Of a stretch of DNA of 64,000 nucleotides, positions 42,162 to 51,328 are shown piece after piece (the first letter of the stretch is position 1; each line of letters begins with the position of its first letter). A program made the translations under genes and the position numbers. Source of the DNA: Streptomyces sp. NBC_00464. GTDB taxonomy: Bacteria; Actinomycetota; Actinomycetes; Streptomycetales; Streptomycetaceae. The stretch covers positions 1,550,001 through 1,614,000 of the forward strand of contig NZ_CP107899.1 of assembly GCF_036013915.1 (NCBI RefSeq). Reading direction: 5' to 3'. Below the pieces are notes generated by a model, which had not been told where the DNA came from, searched no databases, and was given only the letters and a program-made list of their open reading frames with translations.

Positions 42162-43886
42162 CTAGAACTCCCCGGATCGGTCGGTGCGGATACGTTCGAG
42201 CAGCAGCAGCGAGACCGCGCACACGAGCATCAGGATGGTGCTGAGAGCCATCGCCTGGCCGTAGTTGAGCTCCCCGGACCGGCCCAGCAGCCGGGAGACA
42301 GCCACCGGGAGCGTCGGGTTGTCGGGCCGTGCGATGAAGACCGTGGCGCCGAACTCACCGAGCGACACCGCGAACGCGAAGCCCGCCGCGACCAGCAGCG
42401 CCCGGCGCACCAGCGGCAGGTCCACCTCGCGCCAGGCCCGCAACGGCGAGGCGCCGAGCACCGCGGCCGCCTCACGCAGCCGGCCGTCGACCGCTCTGAG
42501 GACCGGGAGCATGGTGCGTACGACGAAGGGCACCCCGACCAGGGCCTGGGCGAGCGGCACCAGGATCCAGGAGGTCCGCAGATCCAGCGGCGGTTTGTCG
42601 AGGGTGATCAGGAAGCCGAAGCCGACGGTGACGGCGGAGACCCCGAGCGGCAGCATCAGCAGCGCGTCGAAGCCCCGGACGAGCCGGCCCGCCTTCCTGG
42701 TCAGGGCCGCCGCGGCCAGTCCGCCGACCACCAGCGCGATGAGGGTCGCGACCACGGCGTAGCGCAGCGAGTTCACGATCGCTTCCAGCGGCGCGACCAG
42801 GAACGTACCGCTGTTCATCTCCGCCGACGCCAGCGCCCGGTAGTACGCGAAGCCATGGCCTCCCGACACGTCGAGCGACCGCTCCACGAGGACGGCGAGC
42901 GGCAGCAGGATCAGTACCAGCACCGTCAGAAGCACGCCGCCGAGCAGCGCCCACTGGCCCGCGCCGCGCGGCCTGCGGGCGGTCTGCGCCGGATCGACCA
43001 GCTTCAGTGCGGTCTCCCTGCGCCGTACGGTCCAGGCGTGCACGGCGAGGATGGCGCCGACCGCGGCGAACTGCACCAGGGTCAGGACCGCGGCCGTGGG
43101 CAGGGCCAGCAGCTGCGCGGTCTGCCGGTAGATCTCCACCTCCAACGTGGAGAATCCGGGGCCGCCCAGGATCTGGACGACGCCGAAGGAGGTGAAGGTG
43201 AAGAGGAAGACCATCAGCGCGGCGGCGGCCACGGCAGGGCCGAGCGCGGGGAGGGTGACCCGGCGCCAGGCGGCGAACCGTCCGGCGCCCAGGACCCGCG
43301 CGGCCTCCTCCTGCCGGGGGTCGAGCTGCGACCAGAGCCCGCCGACGGTGCGTACGACGACGGCGTAGTTGAAGAAGACGTGTGCCAGCAGGATCGCCCA
43401 CACCGTGGTGTCGAGCCGTACGCCCCACACCTCGTCGAGCAGCCCGCCGCGCCCCAGCAACGCAAGGAACGCGGTACCCACGACGACGGTCGGCAGAACG
43501 AACGGCACCGTCACGATCGCCCGCAGCAGCTGTTTGCCCGGGAAGTCGAACCGGGCGAACACATAGGCGCCCGGCAGGGCAATCAACAGGGTCAGCGCGG
43601 TCGAGGCGAGGGCCTGCCAGAGCGTGAACCAGAGGACATGCTGGATGTCCGGCCGGCTCAGCACCTCGCCGAACCGCCCGAACTGCCACACGCCGTCGGC
43701 CTTGAGCCCGCGCCCGACGATCGCGACGACGGGGTAGGCGAAGAACAGCGCGAAGAACGCGACGGGCACGGCCATCAGGCCGAGCCGAGCCGCTCCCCCG
43801 CGCAGCGACCGGGCGCGCGCGGACTTCCCGCGCGCGCCCGGTCCGCGTACGGGAGTCTTCGCTACTTCACTACGAGCGAGGACCAT
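42162..43886 (-). CDS. thiP: Thiamine ABC transporter permease (fused two-domain)
   Basis: 574 aa from the ATG at 43886, overlapping thiB by 25 bases. It is a tandem permease with about twelve helices: each half carries an EAA loop (EEAARVLGAGRFAAWRRVTLP and EAAAVLGASPLRAWREVDLP), as in ThiP and the iron FbpB proteins. The TPP riboswitch upstream favours thiamine. Confidence 0.92.
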   Translation of the reverse strand: MVLARSEVAKTPVRGPGARGKSARARSLRGGAARLGLMAVPVAFFALFFAYPVVAIVGRGLKADGVWQFGRFGEVLSRPDIQHVLWFTLWQALASTALTLLIALPGAYVFARFDFPGKQLLRAIVTVPFVLPTVVVGTAFLALLGRGGLLDEVWGVRLDTTVWAILLAHVFFNYAVVVRTVGGLWSQLDPRQEEAARVLGAGRFAAWRRVTLPALGPAVAAAALMVFLFTFTSFGVVQILGGPGFSTLEVEIYRQTAQLLALPTAAVLTLVQFAAVGAILAVHAWTVRRRETALKLVDPAQTARRPRGAGQWALLGGVLLTVLVLILLPLAVLVERSLDVSGGHGFAYYRALASAEMNSGTFLVAPLEAIVNSLRYAVVATLIALVVGGLAAAALTRKAGRLVRGFDALLMLPLGVSAVTVGFGFLITLDKPPLDLRTSWILVPLAQALVGVPFVVRTMLPVLRAVDGRLREAAAVLGASPLRAWREVDLPLVRRALLVAAGFAFAVSLGEFGATVFIARPDNPTLPVAVSRLLGRSGELNYGQAMALSTILMLVCAVSLLLLERIRTDRSGEF

Positions 43887-44965
43887 GACTGGACCCACTG
43901 CTCACGGTTCTTGGCGATCTCGTCCGGGGCGACGGTCGTCGGCTTGTCGACCGTGGCACCGAACTTCGTGAAGAGGTCCGGCACCTTCGCGCCCTTGGTG
44001 ACCGGGCTGACGAACATGTTGAGCGGCATGTCCTCCTGGAACTTCTTGCCGATCAGGAAGTCCAGCAGGGCCTTGCCGCCCGCCTCGTTCTTCGCCCCGT
44101 CGAGCAGACCGGCGAACTCGATCTGGCGGAAGCACGTTCCGGTGGCGACGCCGGTCGGGGCGGTCTTCGGCTGCGGGTCCGCGTACAGCACCTCGACGGG
44201 CGGGCTGGAGGCGTAGCTGACGACGAGCGGCCGGTCCGCCTTGGCCTTCTTGCCGCCGGCGGAGCCGGAGAACTCCTCGTTGTACGCCTGCTCCCAGCCG
44301 TCGACGACCTTGACGCCGTTGTCCTTCAGCTTCTTCCAGTAGTCCTGGTAGCCGTCCTCGCCGTAGGTGGCGACGGTGCCGAGGAGGAAGCCGAGGCCGG
44401 GCGAGGAGGTCGCCGCGTTCTCGGTGACGAGGAGGTCCTTGTACGCGGGCTTCGCCAGGTCGTCGAAGGTCTTCGGCGGCGCGAGCTTCTTGTCGGCGAA
44501 GTACTTCTTGTCGTAGTTGATGCAGATGTCGCCGGTGTCGACCGGGGTGACCCGGTGCTTCCCGGCGTCCAGCTGGACGTCGGCCGCGACCTGGTCGATG
44601 CCCTTGGCCTTGTACGAGGTGAACAGGCCGTTGTCGAGGGCGCGGGAGAGCAGGGTGTTGTCCACGCCGAAGAACACGTCGCCGCGCGGGGAGCCCTTGG
44701 TCAGGATCTCCTGGTTGAGGGCGGCGCCGGCGTCACCGCTCTTCAGTACCTTGACGGTGTAGCCGGTCTCCGCGGTGAACTCCTTCAGTACGTCCTTGGA
44801 GGCGTTGAAGGAATCGTGGCTGACGAGGGTGACGGTCTTGGAGCCGGAGCTCCCGGTGGGTCCGGAGCCGGACGCCGAGTCGTCGGAGCTTCCGCAACCG
44901 GCGAGCGCGGTCGCGCCGAGCGCGACGGCGACGGCCGATACCGCGATCTTCTTGGTGGTGCTCAT
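43862..44965 (-). CDS. thiB: Thiamine-binding lipoprotein
   Basis: 367 aa; AGGAGGAA before the ATG at 44965. Signal peptide with lipobox LAGC near residue 24, a Ser/Gly linker, then a solute-binding fold: VTLVSHDSFNASKDVLKEF, GDVFFGVDNTLLSRAL, PVDTGDICINYDKKYF and WEQAYNEEFSG, as in TbpA/ThiB. First gene of the riboswitch-controlled operon. Confidence 0.93.
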   Translation of the reverse strand: MSTTKKIAVSAVAVALGATALAGCGSSDDSASGSGPTGSSGSKTVTLVSHDSFNASKDVLKEFTAETGYTVKVLKSGDAGAALNQEILTKGSPRGDVFFGVDNTLLSRALDNGLFTSYKAKGIDQVAADVQLDAGKHRVTPVDTGDICINYDKKYFADKKLAPPKTFDDLAKPAYKDLLVTENAATSSPGLGFLLGTVATYGEDGYQDYWKKLKDNGVKVVDGWEQAYNEEFSGSAGGKKAKADRPLVVSYASSPPVEVLYADPQPKTAPTGVATGTCFRQIEFAGLLDGAKNEAGGKALLDFLIGKKFQEDMPLNMFVSPVTKGAKVPDLFTKFGATVDKPTTVAPDEIAKNREQWVQSWSSLVVK

Positions 44966-45000
44966 GTGATTCCTCCTGGGGGTGACCAGGAAGAGACGCG

Positions 45001-45040
45001 GCCCTGCCCGCGCCGGTGGAGAACCGGAAGCGGGCAGGGC
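45001..45040 (-). terminator. Hairpin between the TPP riboswitch and thiB
   Basis: GCCCTGCCCGC (45001-45011) and GCGGGCAGGGC (45030-45040) pair over 11 bases with an inner CCGGT/ACCGG stem. Placed between aptamer and start codon, it is a candidate intrinsic terminator used as expression platform; a T-tract is weak (TCTCTT). Confidence 0.6.
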
Positions 45041-45056
45041 GCAACAGCTTGAGTAA

Positions 45057-45160
45057 GGTCCGAACTTCCTACCCGGAATGACCCGGGCGAGGTTCAGAGG
45101 GTCTGCGGCCAACCTGTCCTTGGTGCCGCACTCTCAGCGCTGTGGCGCTCCCCTGTCGGA
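45057..45160 (-). promoter_or_regulatory. TPP riboswitch (THI element)
   Basis: On the minus strand: ACAGGGGAGCGCC, then GCTGAGAGTGCGGC, and the second conserved arm GCAGACCCTCTGAACCTC, CCCGGGTCATTCCGGGTAGG and AAGTTCGG. These are the canonical CUGAGA and ACCCU-GAACCU boxes of the thiamine pyrophosphate aptamer. It precedes thiB, so high TPP should shut off the transporter operon. Confidence 0.96.
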
Positions 45161-45163
45161 ATA

Positions 45164-45199
45164 TGAAGTTGATTTCGAGCTGTGAAGTTGTTTTCGAGC
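45164..45199. repeat. Tandem 17-bp repeat at the thi promoter
   Basis: TGAAGTTGATTTCGAGC (45164-45180) and TGAAGTTGTTTTCGAGC (45183-45199) differ at one base and are spaced by 19. They lie just upstream of the riboswitch, in the expected promoter; CATATT on the minus strand (within the first copy's edge) could be the -10. Confidence 0.6.
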
Positions 45200-45224
45200 C
45201 CAGGCTACACGCCCGGTTTCGGCC

Positions 45225-46331
45225 TCAGCGCTCGGATGCCGCCAGCTGTCCGCAGGCCCCGTCGATCTCCTGGCCACGCGTGTCCCGGACGGTCACCGGC
45301 ACCCCGTGGGCGGCGATCGCCTCTACGAACGCCTTCTCGTCCTCGGGCCGCGAGGCGGTCCACTTCGAGCCGGGCGTCGGGTTCAGCGGGATCAGGTTGA
45401 CGTGGACCCGCTTGCCCTTGAGGAGCCGGCCGAGCCGGTCGCCCCGCCAGGCCTGGTCGTTGATGTCGCGGATCAGCGCGTACTCGATGGAGATGCGACG
45501 GCCGGACTTCTCCGCGTACTCCCACGCGGCGTCCAGCACCTCGCGCACCTTCCACCGGGTGTTCACCGGCACGAGGGTGTCGCGCAGCTCGTCGTCCGGG
45601 GCGTGCAGCGAGACGGCGAGACGGCACTTGAAGCCCTCGTCGGCGAAGCGGAGCATCGCGGGGACGAGGCCGACGGTGGAGACCGTGATCCCGCGCTGCG
45701 AGAGCCCCAGCCCGTCGGGCTCGGGGTCGGTCAGCCGGCGGATCGCGCCGACCACGCGGTTGTAGTTGGCGAGCGGCTCGCCCATGCCCATGAAGACGAT
45801 GTTGGAAAGCCGGGCCGGGCCGCCCGGGACCTCGCCGTCACGCAGCGCGCGCATGCCGTCGACGATCTGGTGGACGATCTCGGCGGTCGAGAGGTTGCGG
45901 TCGAGACCGGCCTGTCCGGTGGCACAGAACGGGCAGTTCATGCCACAGCCGGCCTGCGAGGAGATGCACATCGTGACGCGCTCGGGGTAGCGCATCAGGA
46001 CGGACTCGACCAGCGTCCCGTCGTGCAGCTTCCACAGCGTCTTGCGCGTGGTGTCGTCGTCGCAGCTGATGTGCCGGACCACGGACATCAGGTCGGGGAA
46101 CAACGCCTCGGCGAGCTTGTCCCGCGATCCGGCCGGAATGTTGGTCCACTCCGACGGGTCGTGCGCGTACCGCGCGAAGTAGTGCTGCGAGAGCTGCTGC
46201 GCGCGGAAGGGCTTCTCGCCGGTCGCGGCGACGGCTTCCTTGCGCTCGGCGGGCGTGAGGTCGGCGAGGTGCCGCGGGGGCTTCTTGGCTCCGCGGGGCG
46301 CGACAAACTGGAGTTCTCCGGGCTTAGGCAT
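45225..46331 (-). CDS. rlmN: 23S rRNA (adenine(2503)-C(2))-methyltransferase
   Basis: 368-aa radical-SAM enzyme methylating A2503 of 23S rRNA (and A37 of some tRNAs). The CxxxCxxC cluster motif is in [30 protein letters not shown] is the GGE-like SAM site, and [10 protein letters not shown] follows. The resolving Cys is near the C-terminus ([11 protein letters not shown] or [10 protein letters not shown] region). It precedes cdsA-frr-pyrH in reverse order, in its usual Streptomyces location. Confidence 0.95.
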   Translation of the reverse strand: MPKPGELQFVAPRGAKKPPRHLADLTPAERKEAVAATGEKPFRAQQLSQHYFARYAHDPSEWTNIPAGSRDKLAEALFPDLMSVVRHISCDDDTTRKTLWKLHDGTLVESVLMRYPERVTMCISSQAGCGMNCPFCATGQAGLDRNLSTAEIVHQIVDGMRALRDGEVPGGPARLSNIVFMGMGEPLANYNRVVGAIRRLTDPEPDGLGLSQRGITVSTVGLVPAMLRFADEGFKCRLAVSLHAPDDELRDTLVPVNTRWKVREVLDAAWEYAEKSGRRISIEYALIRDINDQAWRGDRLGRLLKGKRVHVNLIPLNPTPGSKWTASRPEDEKAFVEAIAAHGVPVTVRDTRGQEIDGACGQLAASER

Positions 46332-46357
46332 GGTTCTTCCAGTGTCGCAGACAGAAC

Positions 46358-46396
46358 AGTGAGGGCCCGCCGCCCTGTGGACAACGGACCCTCACT
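46358..46396 (-). terminator. Possible cdsA terminator containing a DnaA-box-like sequence
   Basis: AGTGAGGG (46358-46365) pairs with CCCTCACT (46389-46396); the 23-base loop holds TTGTCCACA on the minus strand (46384-46376), an exact match to the Streptomyces DnaA box preference. Both readings are tentative. Confidence 0.4.
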
Positions 46397-46436
46397 CGTA
46401 AAAAACGCAGGTCAGACGGGGTGATCCAAGAGCTTC

Positions 46437-47522
46437 TCAGCCGGATCCGACGAAAATCACCAGCAACAGCCAGACCACCGGTGCGGTCGGCAGGAGCGAG
46501 TCCAGCCGGTCCATGATCCCGCCGTGCCCGGGGAGGAGCGTGCCCATGTCCTTGATCCCGAGGTCACGCTTGATCATGGACTCGCCCAGGTCGCCGAGGG
46601 TGGCGCTGGCGGCGACCGCGAGGCCGAGCAGCAGGCCCTGCCACCAGGAACCGTCGTCGATCAGGAACTGCATGCACAGCGCACCGCCCACCATCGCGAA
46701 GGCCACGGCTCCGAACAGGCCCTCGCGGGTCTTTCCGGGGCTGATGCGCGGTGCGAGCTTGTGCTTGCCGAACCGCCAGCCGACGGCGTACGCCCCCGTG
46801 TCGCTGACCACGGTCAGCAGCAGGAAGGTCAGGACCCGCTGAGGTCCGTCGTCGGCGGTCAGGAGCATGGCAACGAAGGTCGCCAGGAACGGCACGTAGA
46901 ACGCGGCGAAGACTCCGGCCGTGACGTCCCGGAGGTAGCCCTCGGGCGGCTCGGTCATCCGCCAGACGAGCACCGCCAGGGCGGTCAGGGCCATGGCGAT
47001 CCACGCGCCCTCGGCACCTCGCGCGTAACCGGCCACGACCATGGCCGCGCCACCGATCGCGAGCGGAACGAGGGGCGCCTTGATGCCCTTGCGCTCCTCC
47101 AGCCGGGAGGTGAGCTCCCACAGACCCACGACGACGGCGACCACGATCACACCGACGAAGACGGCCTGGACGATGAAGAGCGAGGCGACGACGACGGCAC
47201 CGAGCCCGACGCCGACTCCTATGGCAGCTCCCAGATCACGGCCCGCACGTTTCTTCTGCGGGGGTGGCGGCGCGGTCGACATGGGCTCCTGCGGCTTCTC
47301 GTCACGGAACAGGGGGCCGCCGCTCAGGCGTCCGGCCCCCTGGTCCCGGTCATCACTGCTCTCAGCGTCTCTACCTGCGTCGGGAACGTCCGGCACGATG
47401 GGCATGGGCCGAGTCTGCTGGGCTTCATGCACATCGTATGCAGGACCCGCCGGAGCGGCCCGCATCTCGGGCGCAGCCCGGTGGCCGGCGCCCTGCGGGA
47501 CGCCCCAGGAAGAGTCGTTCAT
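46437..47522 (-). CDS. cdsA: Phosphatidate cytidylyltransferase
   Basis: 361 aa; the ATG at 47522 overlaps the frr stop (TGATG). It makes CDP-diacylglycerol, the branch point of phospholipid synthesis. The first 100 residues are an acidic, proline-containing cytosolic arm found in Streptomyces members; about eight membrane helices follow. The CDS signature is near the C-terminus (SATLGDLGESMIKRDLGIKD, LLPGHGGIMDRLDS). Coupled to frr. Confidence 0.95.
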   Translation of the reverse strand: MNDSSWGVPQGAGHRAAPEMRAAPAGPAYDVHEAQQTRPMPIVPDVPDAGRDAESSDDRDQGAGRLSGGPLFRDEKPQEPMSTAPPPPQKKRAGRDLGAAIGVGVGLGAVVVASLFIVQAVFVGVIVVAVVVGLWELTSRLEERKGIKAPLVPLAIGGAAMVVAGYARGAEGAWIAMALTALAVLVWRMTEPPEGYLRDVTAGVFAAFYVPFLATFVAMLLTADDGPQRVLTFLLLTVVSDTGAYAVGWRFGKHKLAPRISPGKTREGLFGAVAFAMVGGALCMQFLIDDGSWWQGLLLGLAVAASATLGDLGESMIKRDLGIKDMGTLLPGHGGIMDRLDSLLPTAPVVWLLLVIFVGSG

Positions 47523-48082
47523 CAGACTTCGAGCAGCTCGGCTTCCTTGTGCTTCAGCAGCTCGTCCACCTGCGCGACGTACTTCGCGGTGGTGTCGTCG
47601 AGCTCCTTCTCGGCGCGGCGGACCTCGTCCTCGCCGGACTCCTTGTCCTTGACCAGCTTGTCCAGGGTCTCCTTGGCCTTGCGGCGGACGGCCCGGATCG
47701 AGATCTTGGAGTCCTCGGCCTTGGTCTTCGCGACCTTGATGTAGTCGCGACGACGCTCTTCGGTGAGGTCGGGGAAGTTCACCCGGATGATATTGCCGTC
47801 GTTGCTCGGGTTGACGCCGAGGTCCGAGTCGCGGATGGCCTGCTCGATGTTGCGCAGCGCGGTCTTGTCGAACGGCGTCACGACGGCCATACGGGGCTCG
47901 GGCACCGAGAACGAGGCGAGCTGGTTGATCGGGGTCAGCGCGCCGTAGTAGTCGGCGACGATCTTGTTGAACATCGCCGGGTGCGCACGGCCGGTACGGA
48001 TCGCGGCGAAGTCCTCTTTCGCGACGACGACGGCCTTCTCCATCTTCTCCTCGGCCTCGAGGAGGGTTTCTTCGATCACCAC
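47522..48082 (-). CDS. frr: Ribosome recycling factor
   Basis: 186 aa, usual family length. With EF-G it splits the post-termination ribosome. Recognised by [32 protein letters not shown], the [17 protein letters not shown] hinge and [14 protein letters not shown] codons at 48082 and 48079 both suit the CAGGAG site. Separated from pyrH by a terminator and so probably has its own promoter. Confidence 0.96.
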   Translation of the reverse strand: MVIEETLLEAEEKMEKAVVVAKEDFAAIRTGRAHPAMFNKIVADYYGALTPINQLASFSVPEPRMAVVTPFDKTALRNIEQAIRDSDLGVNPSNDGNIIRVNFPDLTEERRRDYIKVAKTKAEDSKISIRAVRRKAKETLDKLVKDKESGEDEVRRAEKELDDTTAKYVAQVDELLKHKEAELLEV

Positions 48083-48207
48083 GTGCTCCTGCGTGTCTTG
48101 AGTGGGCCCGGCATGCTCGGGCCCGGCGGATCCTGCGTCGCGTCCTCACCTGCACGGTGTCCGACCGGCAGGCCGTTGTCCATCGTCCGGGGCCGTCCCG
48201 CGGCCCC

Positions 48208-48239
48208 GGGATTCCACCGGGACCGCCCGGTGGAATCCC
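48208..48239 (-). terminator. pyrH terminator, 14-bp perfect stem
   Basis: GGGATTCCACCGGG (48208-48221) and CCCGGTGGAATCCC (48226-48239) with a four-base loop, seven bases past the pyrH stop. A second GC hairpin (GGGGCCG/CGGCCCC) follows at 48189-48207. Confidence 0.88.
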
Positions 48240-48245
48240 CGGTTG

Positions 48246-49022
48246 TCAGGCCCGGGTGCCCTGGTCACTCACGAGCGTGCCGATCTTCTCACTCTTGACG
48301 GCGCGGGCGATATTGCCCGCGGTCGTCAGCTCGAAGACGAGGATCGGCAGCTGGTTGTCACGGCAGAGCGTGATGGCGGTGGCGTCGGCGACCTTGAGAT
48401 CGCGGGCGAGCACCTCGCTGTACTCCAGCGCGTCGAACTTCACCGCGCCGGGGTTGGTCTTCGGGTCGGAGTCGTAGACCCCGTCCACGCCGTTCTTCCC
48501 CATCAGCAGTGCCTCGGCGTCGATCTCCAGGGCGCGCTGTGCCGCGGTGGTGTCGGTGGAGAAGTACGGCATACCCATGCCGGCGCCGAAGATGACGACG
48601 CGGCCCTTCTCCAGATGCCGTACGGCGCGCAGCGGGATGTACGGCTCCGCGACCTGGCCCATGGTGATGGCCGTCTGGACACGGGAGTCGATGCCCTCCT
48701 TCTCCAGGAAGTCCTGGAGCGCGAGGCAGTTCATGACGGTGCCGAGCATGCCCATGTAGTCGGACCGGGCCCGGTCCATGCCGCGCTGCTGGAGCTCGGC
48801 ACCGCGGAAGAAGTTGCCGCCACCGATGACGATCGCGATTTCCGCGCCGTCGCGGACGACTGCCGCGATCTCGCGGGCGATGGCGTGCACGACGTCGGGG
48901 TCGACACCGAGACCCCCGCCACCGGCGAACGCCTCTCCGGACAGCTTCAGCATGAAGCGTCCGCGCACCTTGCCGTCGTCGCGCTTGTGGTCACCTGTTG
49001 CGGCGTCCGCGCCCTTGTTCAT
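48246..49022 (-). CDS. pyrH: UMP kinase
   Basis: 258 aa from the ATG at 49022. Amino-acid-kinase fold phosphorylating UMP with ATP. Motifs: [13 protein letters not shown] (ATP loop), [33 protein letters not shown]-equivalent [20 protein letters not shown] and [13 protein letters not shown]. Lies between the tsf and pyrH terminators, so largely a monocistronic unit within the rpsB-tsf-pyrH-frr order. Confidence 0.95.
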   Translation of the reverse strand: MNKGADAATGDHKRDDGKVRGRFMLKLSGEAFAGGGGLGVDPDVVHAIAREIAAVVRDGAEIAIVIGGGNFFRGAELQQRGMDRARSDYMGMLGTVMNCLALQDFLEKEGIDSRVQTAITMGQVAEPYIPLRAVRHLEKGRVVIFGAGMGMPYFSTDTTAAQRALEIDAEALLMGKNGVDGVYDSDPKTNPGAVKFDALEYSEVLARDLKVADATAITLCRDNQLPILVFELTTAGNIARAVKSEKIGTLVSDQGTRA

Positions 49023-49050
49023 GGAGATTCTCCTCGTACACATACGAAGA

Positions 49051-49094
49051 AGGCCATTGCCGGTGGGTCTGGTGTCCCTCAGCGGCAATGGCCT
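49051..49094 (-). terminator. tsf terminator
   Basis: AGGCCATTGCCG (49051-49062) and CGGCAATGGCCT (49083-49094), 12-bp perfect stem, followed on the minus strand by TCTTCG. It lies 87 bases after the tsf stop. Confidence 0.82.
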
Positions 49095-49180
49095 CCTCGT
49101 CAGATCTGCGGTCGTACGGCGGTGTGCGGCCGTCGACTGCACCAGACCCTATCGGGGTCCACCGTTTTTCGCGGACGGAC

Positions 49181-50017
49181 TCAGATGCCGACCTTGATGC
49201 GCGCGAAGCGCTTCAGGGTGACACCGGCCTCGTCCAGGACCTTCTGGACGGACTTCTTGTTGTCCAGCGCGTACGGCTGGCCAAGAAGGGTGGCCTCCTT
49301 GAAGAAGCCGTTGACGCGACCCTCGACGATCTTCGGGAGCGCGGCCTCGGGCTTGCCCTCGGCGCGCGTGGTCTCCTCGGCGACGCGGCGCTCGGCCTCG
49401 ACGACCTCGGCCGGGACGTCCTCGCGGGACAGGTACTTCGGCGCGAAGGCGGCGATGTGCTGGGCGATGCCCTTGGCCAGCTCGGCGTCGGCCTTGTCCA
49501 GCTCGACCATGACACCGATCTGCGGCGGCAGGTCGGGCATGGTGCGGTGCATGTACACGGACACGAAGGCACCCTGGAACTGCGCGAAGCGGTCCAGGAC
49601 GATCTTCTCGCCGAGGTTGGCGTTGGCCTCGTCCACGTACGCCTGGACGGTCTTGCCGGGCTCGATCTCGGACGCGAGCAGCGCCTCGATGTCGGCCGGG
49701 GAGGTCGCGGCGACGTGGGCGGCGAGCGCGTTGGCGACGGCCTGGAACTTGTCACCCTTGGCGACGAAGTCGGTCTCGCACTTCAGCTCGACCAGCACGC
49801 CGGACGTCTTGTCCTCGGAGACGAGGGAGACGACCGCGCCGTTCTCGGCAGAACGGCCTTCGCGCTTGGCGACGCCCTTCTGACCCTTGATACGGAGGGC
49901 CTCGACGGCTCCGTCGACGTTGCCGTCGGCCTCGTCGAGCGCCTTCTTGCAGTCCATCATGCCGGCGCCGGTGAGCTCACGGAGCTTCTTGACGTCAGCG
50001 GCGGTGTAGTTCGCCAT
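49181..50017 (-). CDS. tsf: Translation elongation factor Ts
   Basis: 278 aa. Nucleotide exchange factor for EF-Tu. The N-terminal UBA-like helices (TAADVKKLRELTGAGMMDCK) and TDFVAKGDKF are the two EF-Ts signatures; the core and C-terminal modules are complete. Follows rpsB with 99 bases that contain an attenuator-like hairpin. Confidence 0.97.
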   Translation of the reverse strand: MANYTAADVKKLRELTGAGMMDCKKALDEADGNVDGAVEALRIKGQKGVAKREGRSAENGAVVSLVSEDKTSGVLVELKCETDFVAKGDKFQAVANALAAHVAATSPADIEALLASEIEPGKTVQAYVDEANANLGEKIVLDRFAQFQGAFVSVYMHRTMPDLPPQIGVMVELDKADAELAKGIAQHIAAFAPKYLSREDVPAEVVEAERRVAEETTRAEGKPEAALPKIVEGRVNGFFKEATLLGQPYALDNKKSVQKVLDEAGVTLKRFARIKVGI

Positions 50018-50060
50018 GAGTCTGTATTTCTCTCTCGAAGTCTGAAAGATCTACGGGTGA

Positions 50061-50098
50061 ACGGCGGGGGCGGTGCTTGTGGCACCTGCCCCCGCCGT
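50061..50098 (-). terminator. rpsB-tsf intergenic hairpin
   Basis: ACGGCGGGGGC (50061-50071) and GCCCCCGCCGT (50088-50098) with an inner GGTGC/GCACC stem, 18 bases past rpsB. Placed to cut tsf readthrough relative to rpsB. Confidence 0.75.
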
Positions 50099-50116
50099 CT
50101 TCAGCCGTGACGGGTG

Positions 50117-51055
50117 TCAGGCCTGCTCGGCGTCCGCGTCCGCGGCCGGAGCCTCGGCGACGGGGGCCTCAGCCGCGGGGGCCTCGGCAGCAGCCTCGGC
50201 GGCGGGGGCCTCGGCGGCCTCCGCGTCCGCGACCTTCTCGGTCTCGGCGGAGGTCTGGACCTCGGCGTCGGCCTTCTTGTCGCCCTCGAGCAGGTCGCGC
50301 TCCCACTCGGCGAGCGGCTCGCCGGCAGCCTTCTCGCCCGGCTTCGAGTCGCCGGTCGCAGCGCCGGAGCGGGCGATGAGGCCCTCGGCGACGGCGTCGG
50401 CGATCACGCGGGTGAGCAGGGTGACGGAGCGGATCGCGTCGTCGTTGCCCGGAATCTTGTAGTCGACCTCGTCGGGGTCGCAGTTGGTGTCGAGGATCGC
50501 GACGACCGGGATGTGGAGCTTGCGCGCCTCACCGACGGCGATGTGCTCCTTCTTGGTGTCGACGATCCAGACGGCGCTCGGCACCTTCTGCATCTCGCGG
50601 ATACCACCGAGGGTCTTCTCCAGCTTGGCCTTCTCGCGGGAGAGAACCAGGAGCTCCTTCTTGGTGAGGCCGGAGGCGGCCACGTCCTCGAAGTCGATGA
50701 GCTCAAGCTCCTTCAGACGCTGAAGGCGCTTGTAGACGGTGGAGAAGTTGGTGAGCATGCCACCGAGCCAACGCTGGTTGACGTACGGCATGCCGACGCG
50801 CGTCGCCTGCTCGGCGATGGCCTCCTGGGCCTGCTTCTTCGTACCCACGAACATGATGGAGCCGCCGTGGGCGACGGTCTCCTTGACGAACTCGTAGGCG
50901 CGGTCGATGTACGACAGCGACTGGAGCAGGTCGATGATGTAGATGCCGTTGCGCTCGGTGAAGATGAAGCGCTTCATCTTCGGGTTCCAGCGACGGGTCT
51001 GGTGACCGAAGTGGACGCCGCTTTCCAGCAGCTCCCGCATCGTGACGACGGCCAT
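50117..51055 (-). CDS. rpsB: 30S ribosomal protein S2
   Basis: 312 aa. Conserved S2 features: [21 protein letters not shown] at the N-terminus (17-25 zone), [28 protein letters not shown] and [16 protein letters not shown]. The last 60 residues form an Ala/Glu/Pro-rich tail with repeats AEAPAAEA and AEAPVAEA, longer than the 240-260 aa usual in other phyla and typical of Streptomyces S2. First gene of the rpsB-tsf unit. Confidence 0.97.
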   Translation of the reverse strand: MAVVTMRELLESGVHFGHQTRRWNPKMKRFIFTERNGIYIIDLLQSLSYIDRAYEFVKETVAHGGSIMFVGTKKQAQEAIAEQATRVGMPYVNQRWLGGMLTNFSTVYKRLQRLKELELIDFEDVAASGLTKKELLVLSREKAKLEKTLGGIREMQKVPSAVWIVDTKKEHIAVGEARKLHIPVVAILDTNCDPDEVDYKIPGNDDAIRSVTLLTRVIADAVAEGLIARSGAATGDSKPGEKAAGEPLAEWERDLLEGDKKADAEVQTSAETEKVADAEAAEAPAAEAAAEAPAAEAPVAEAPAADADAEQA

Positions 51056-51251
51056 GGCCGTACTCCTTGAGGTGCTCGGTTATCGCGACCGCAGGATTGC
51101 TGTCGCGCCTGACGCCCCGACGCGCCGTGCCACGAAGGACCGAGGAGCGCGGCCACCTTCCGGAGGGAGGTGGCGGGGCGTGCGAAGTCGACCCGGTGAC
51201 CCGGATCGCCAGAAGAAGTGTACGGGACCCGCCGGGTGCCGGGTGACGGCG

Positions 51252-51278
51252 CTGTCCACAACCGGCCGGTAGTCCACA
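51252..51278. promoter_or_regulatory. Two DnaA-box-like sequences upstream of rpsB
   Basis: CTGTCCACA (51252-51260) fits the YYRTCCACA consensus, and TAGTCCACA (51270-51278) differs at one base; spacing is 18. They lie in the rpsB/M23 divergent region, far from any known origin. Confidence 0.45.
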
Positions 51279-51328
51279 GATCCGGTCCATGATCCCCACG
51301 GGTCCGCGGGGCGGGGGACGGTGGCGGC

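Noticed and set aside
41730..44216. Plus-strand open frame of about 830 codons opposite the thiamine transporter genes
   Set aside because: Antisense of thiQ/thiP/thiB, which have clear motifs and a riboswitch; the frame has low-complexity Arg/Gly/Gln composition.
46437..48155. Long minus-strand frame covering cdsA and frr
   Set aside because: The upstream part is another frame of frr; the cdsA ATG overlaps the frr stop as TGATG.
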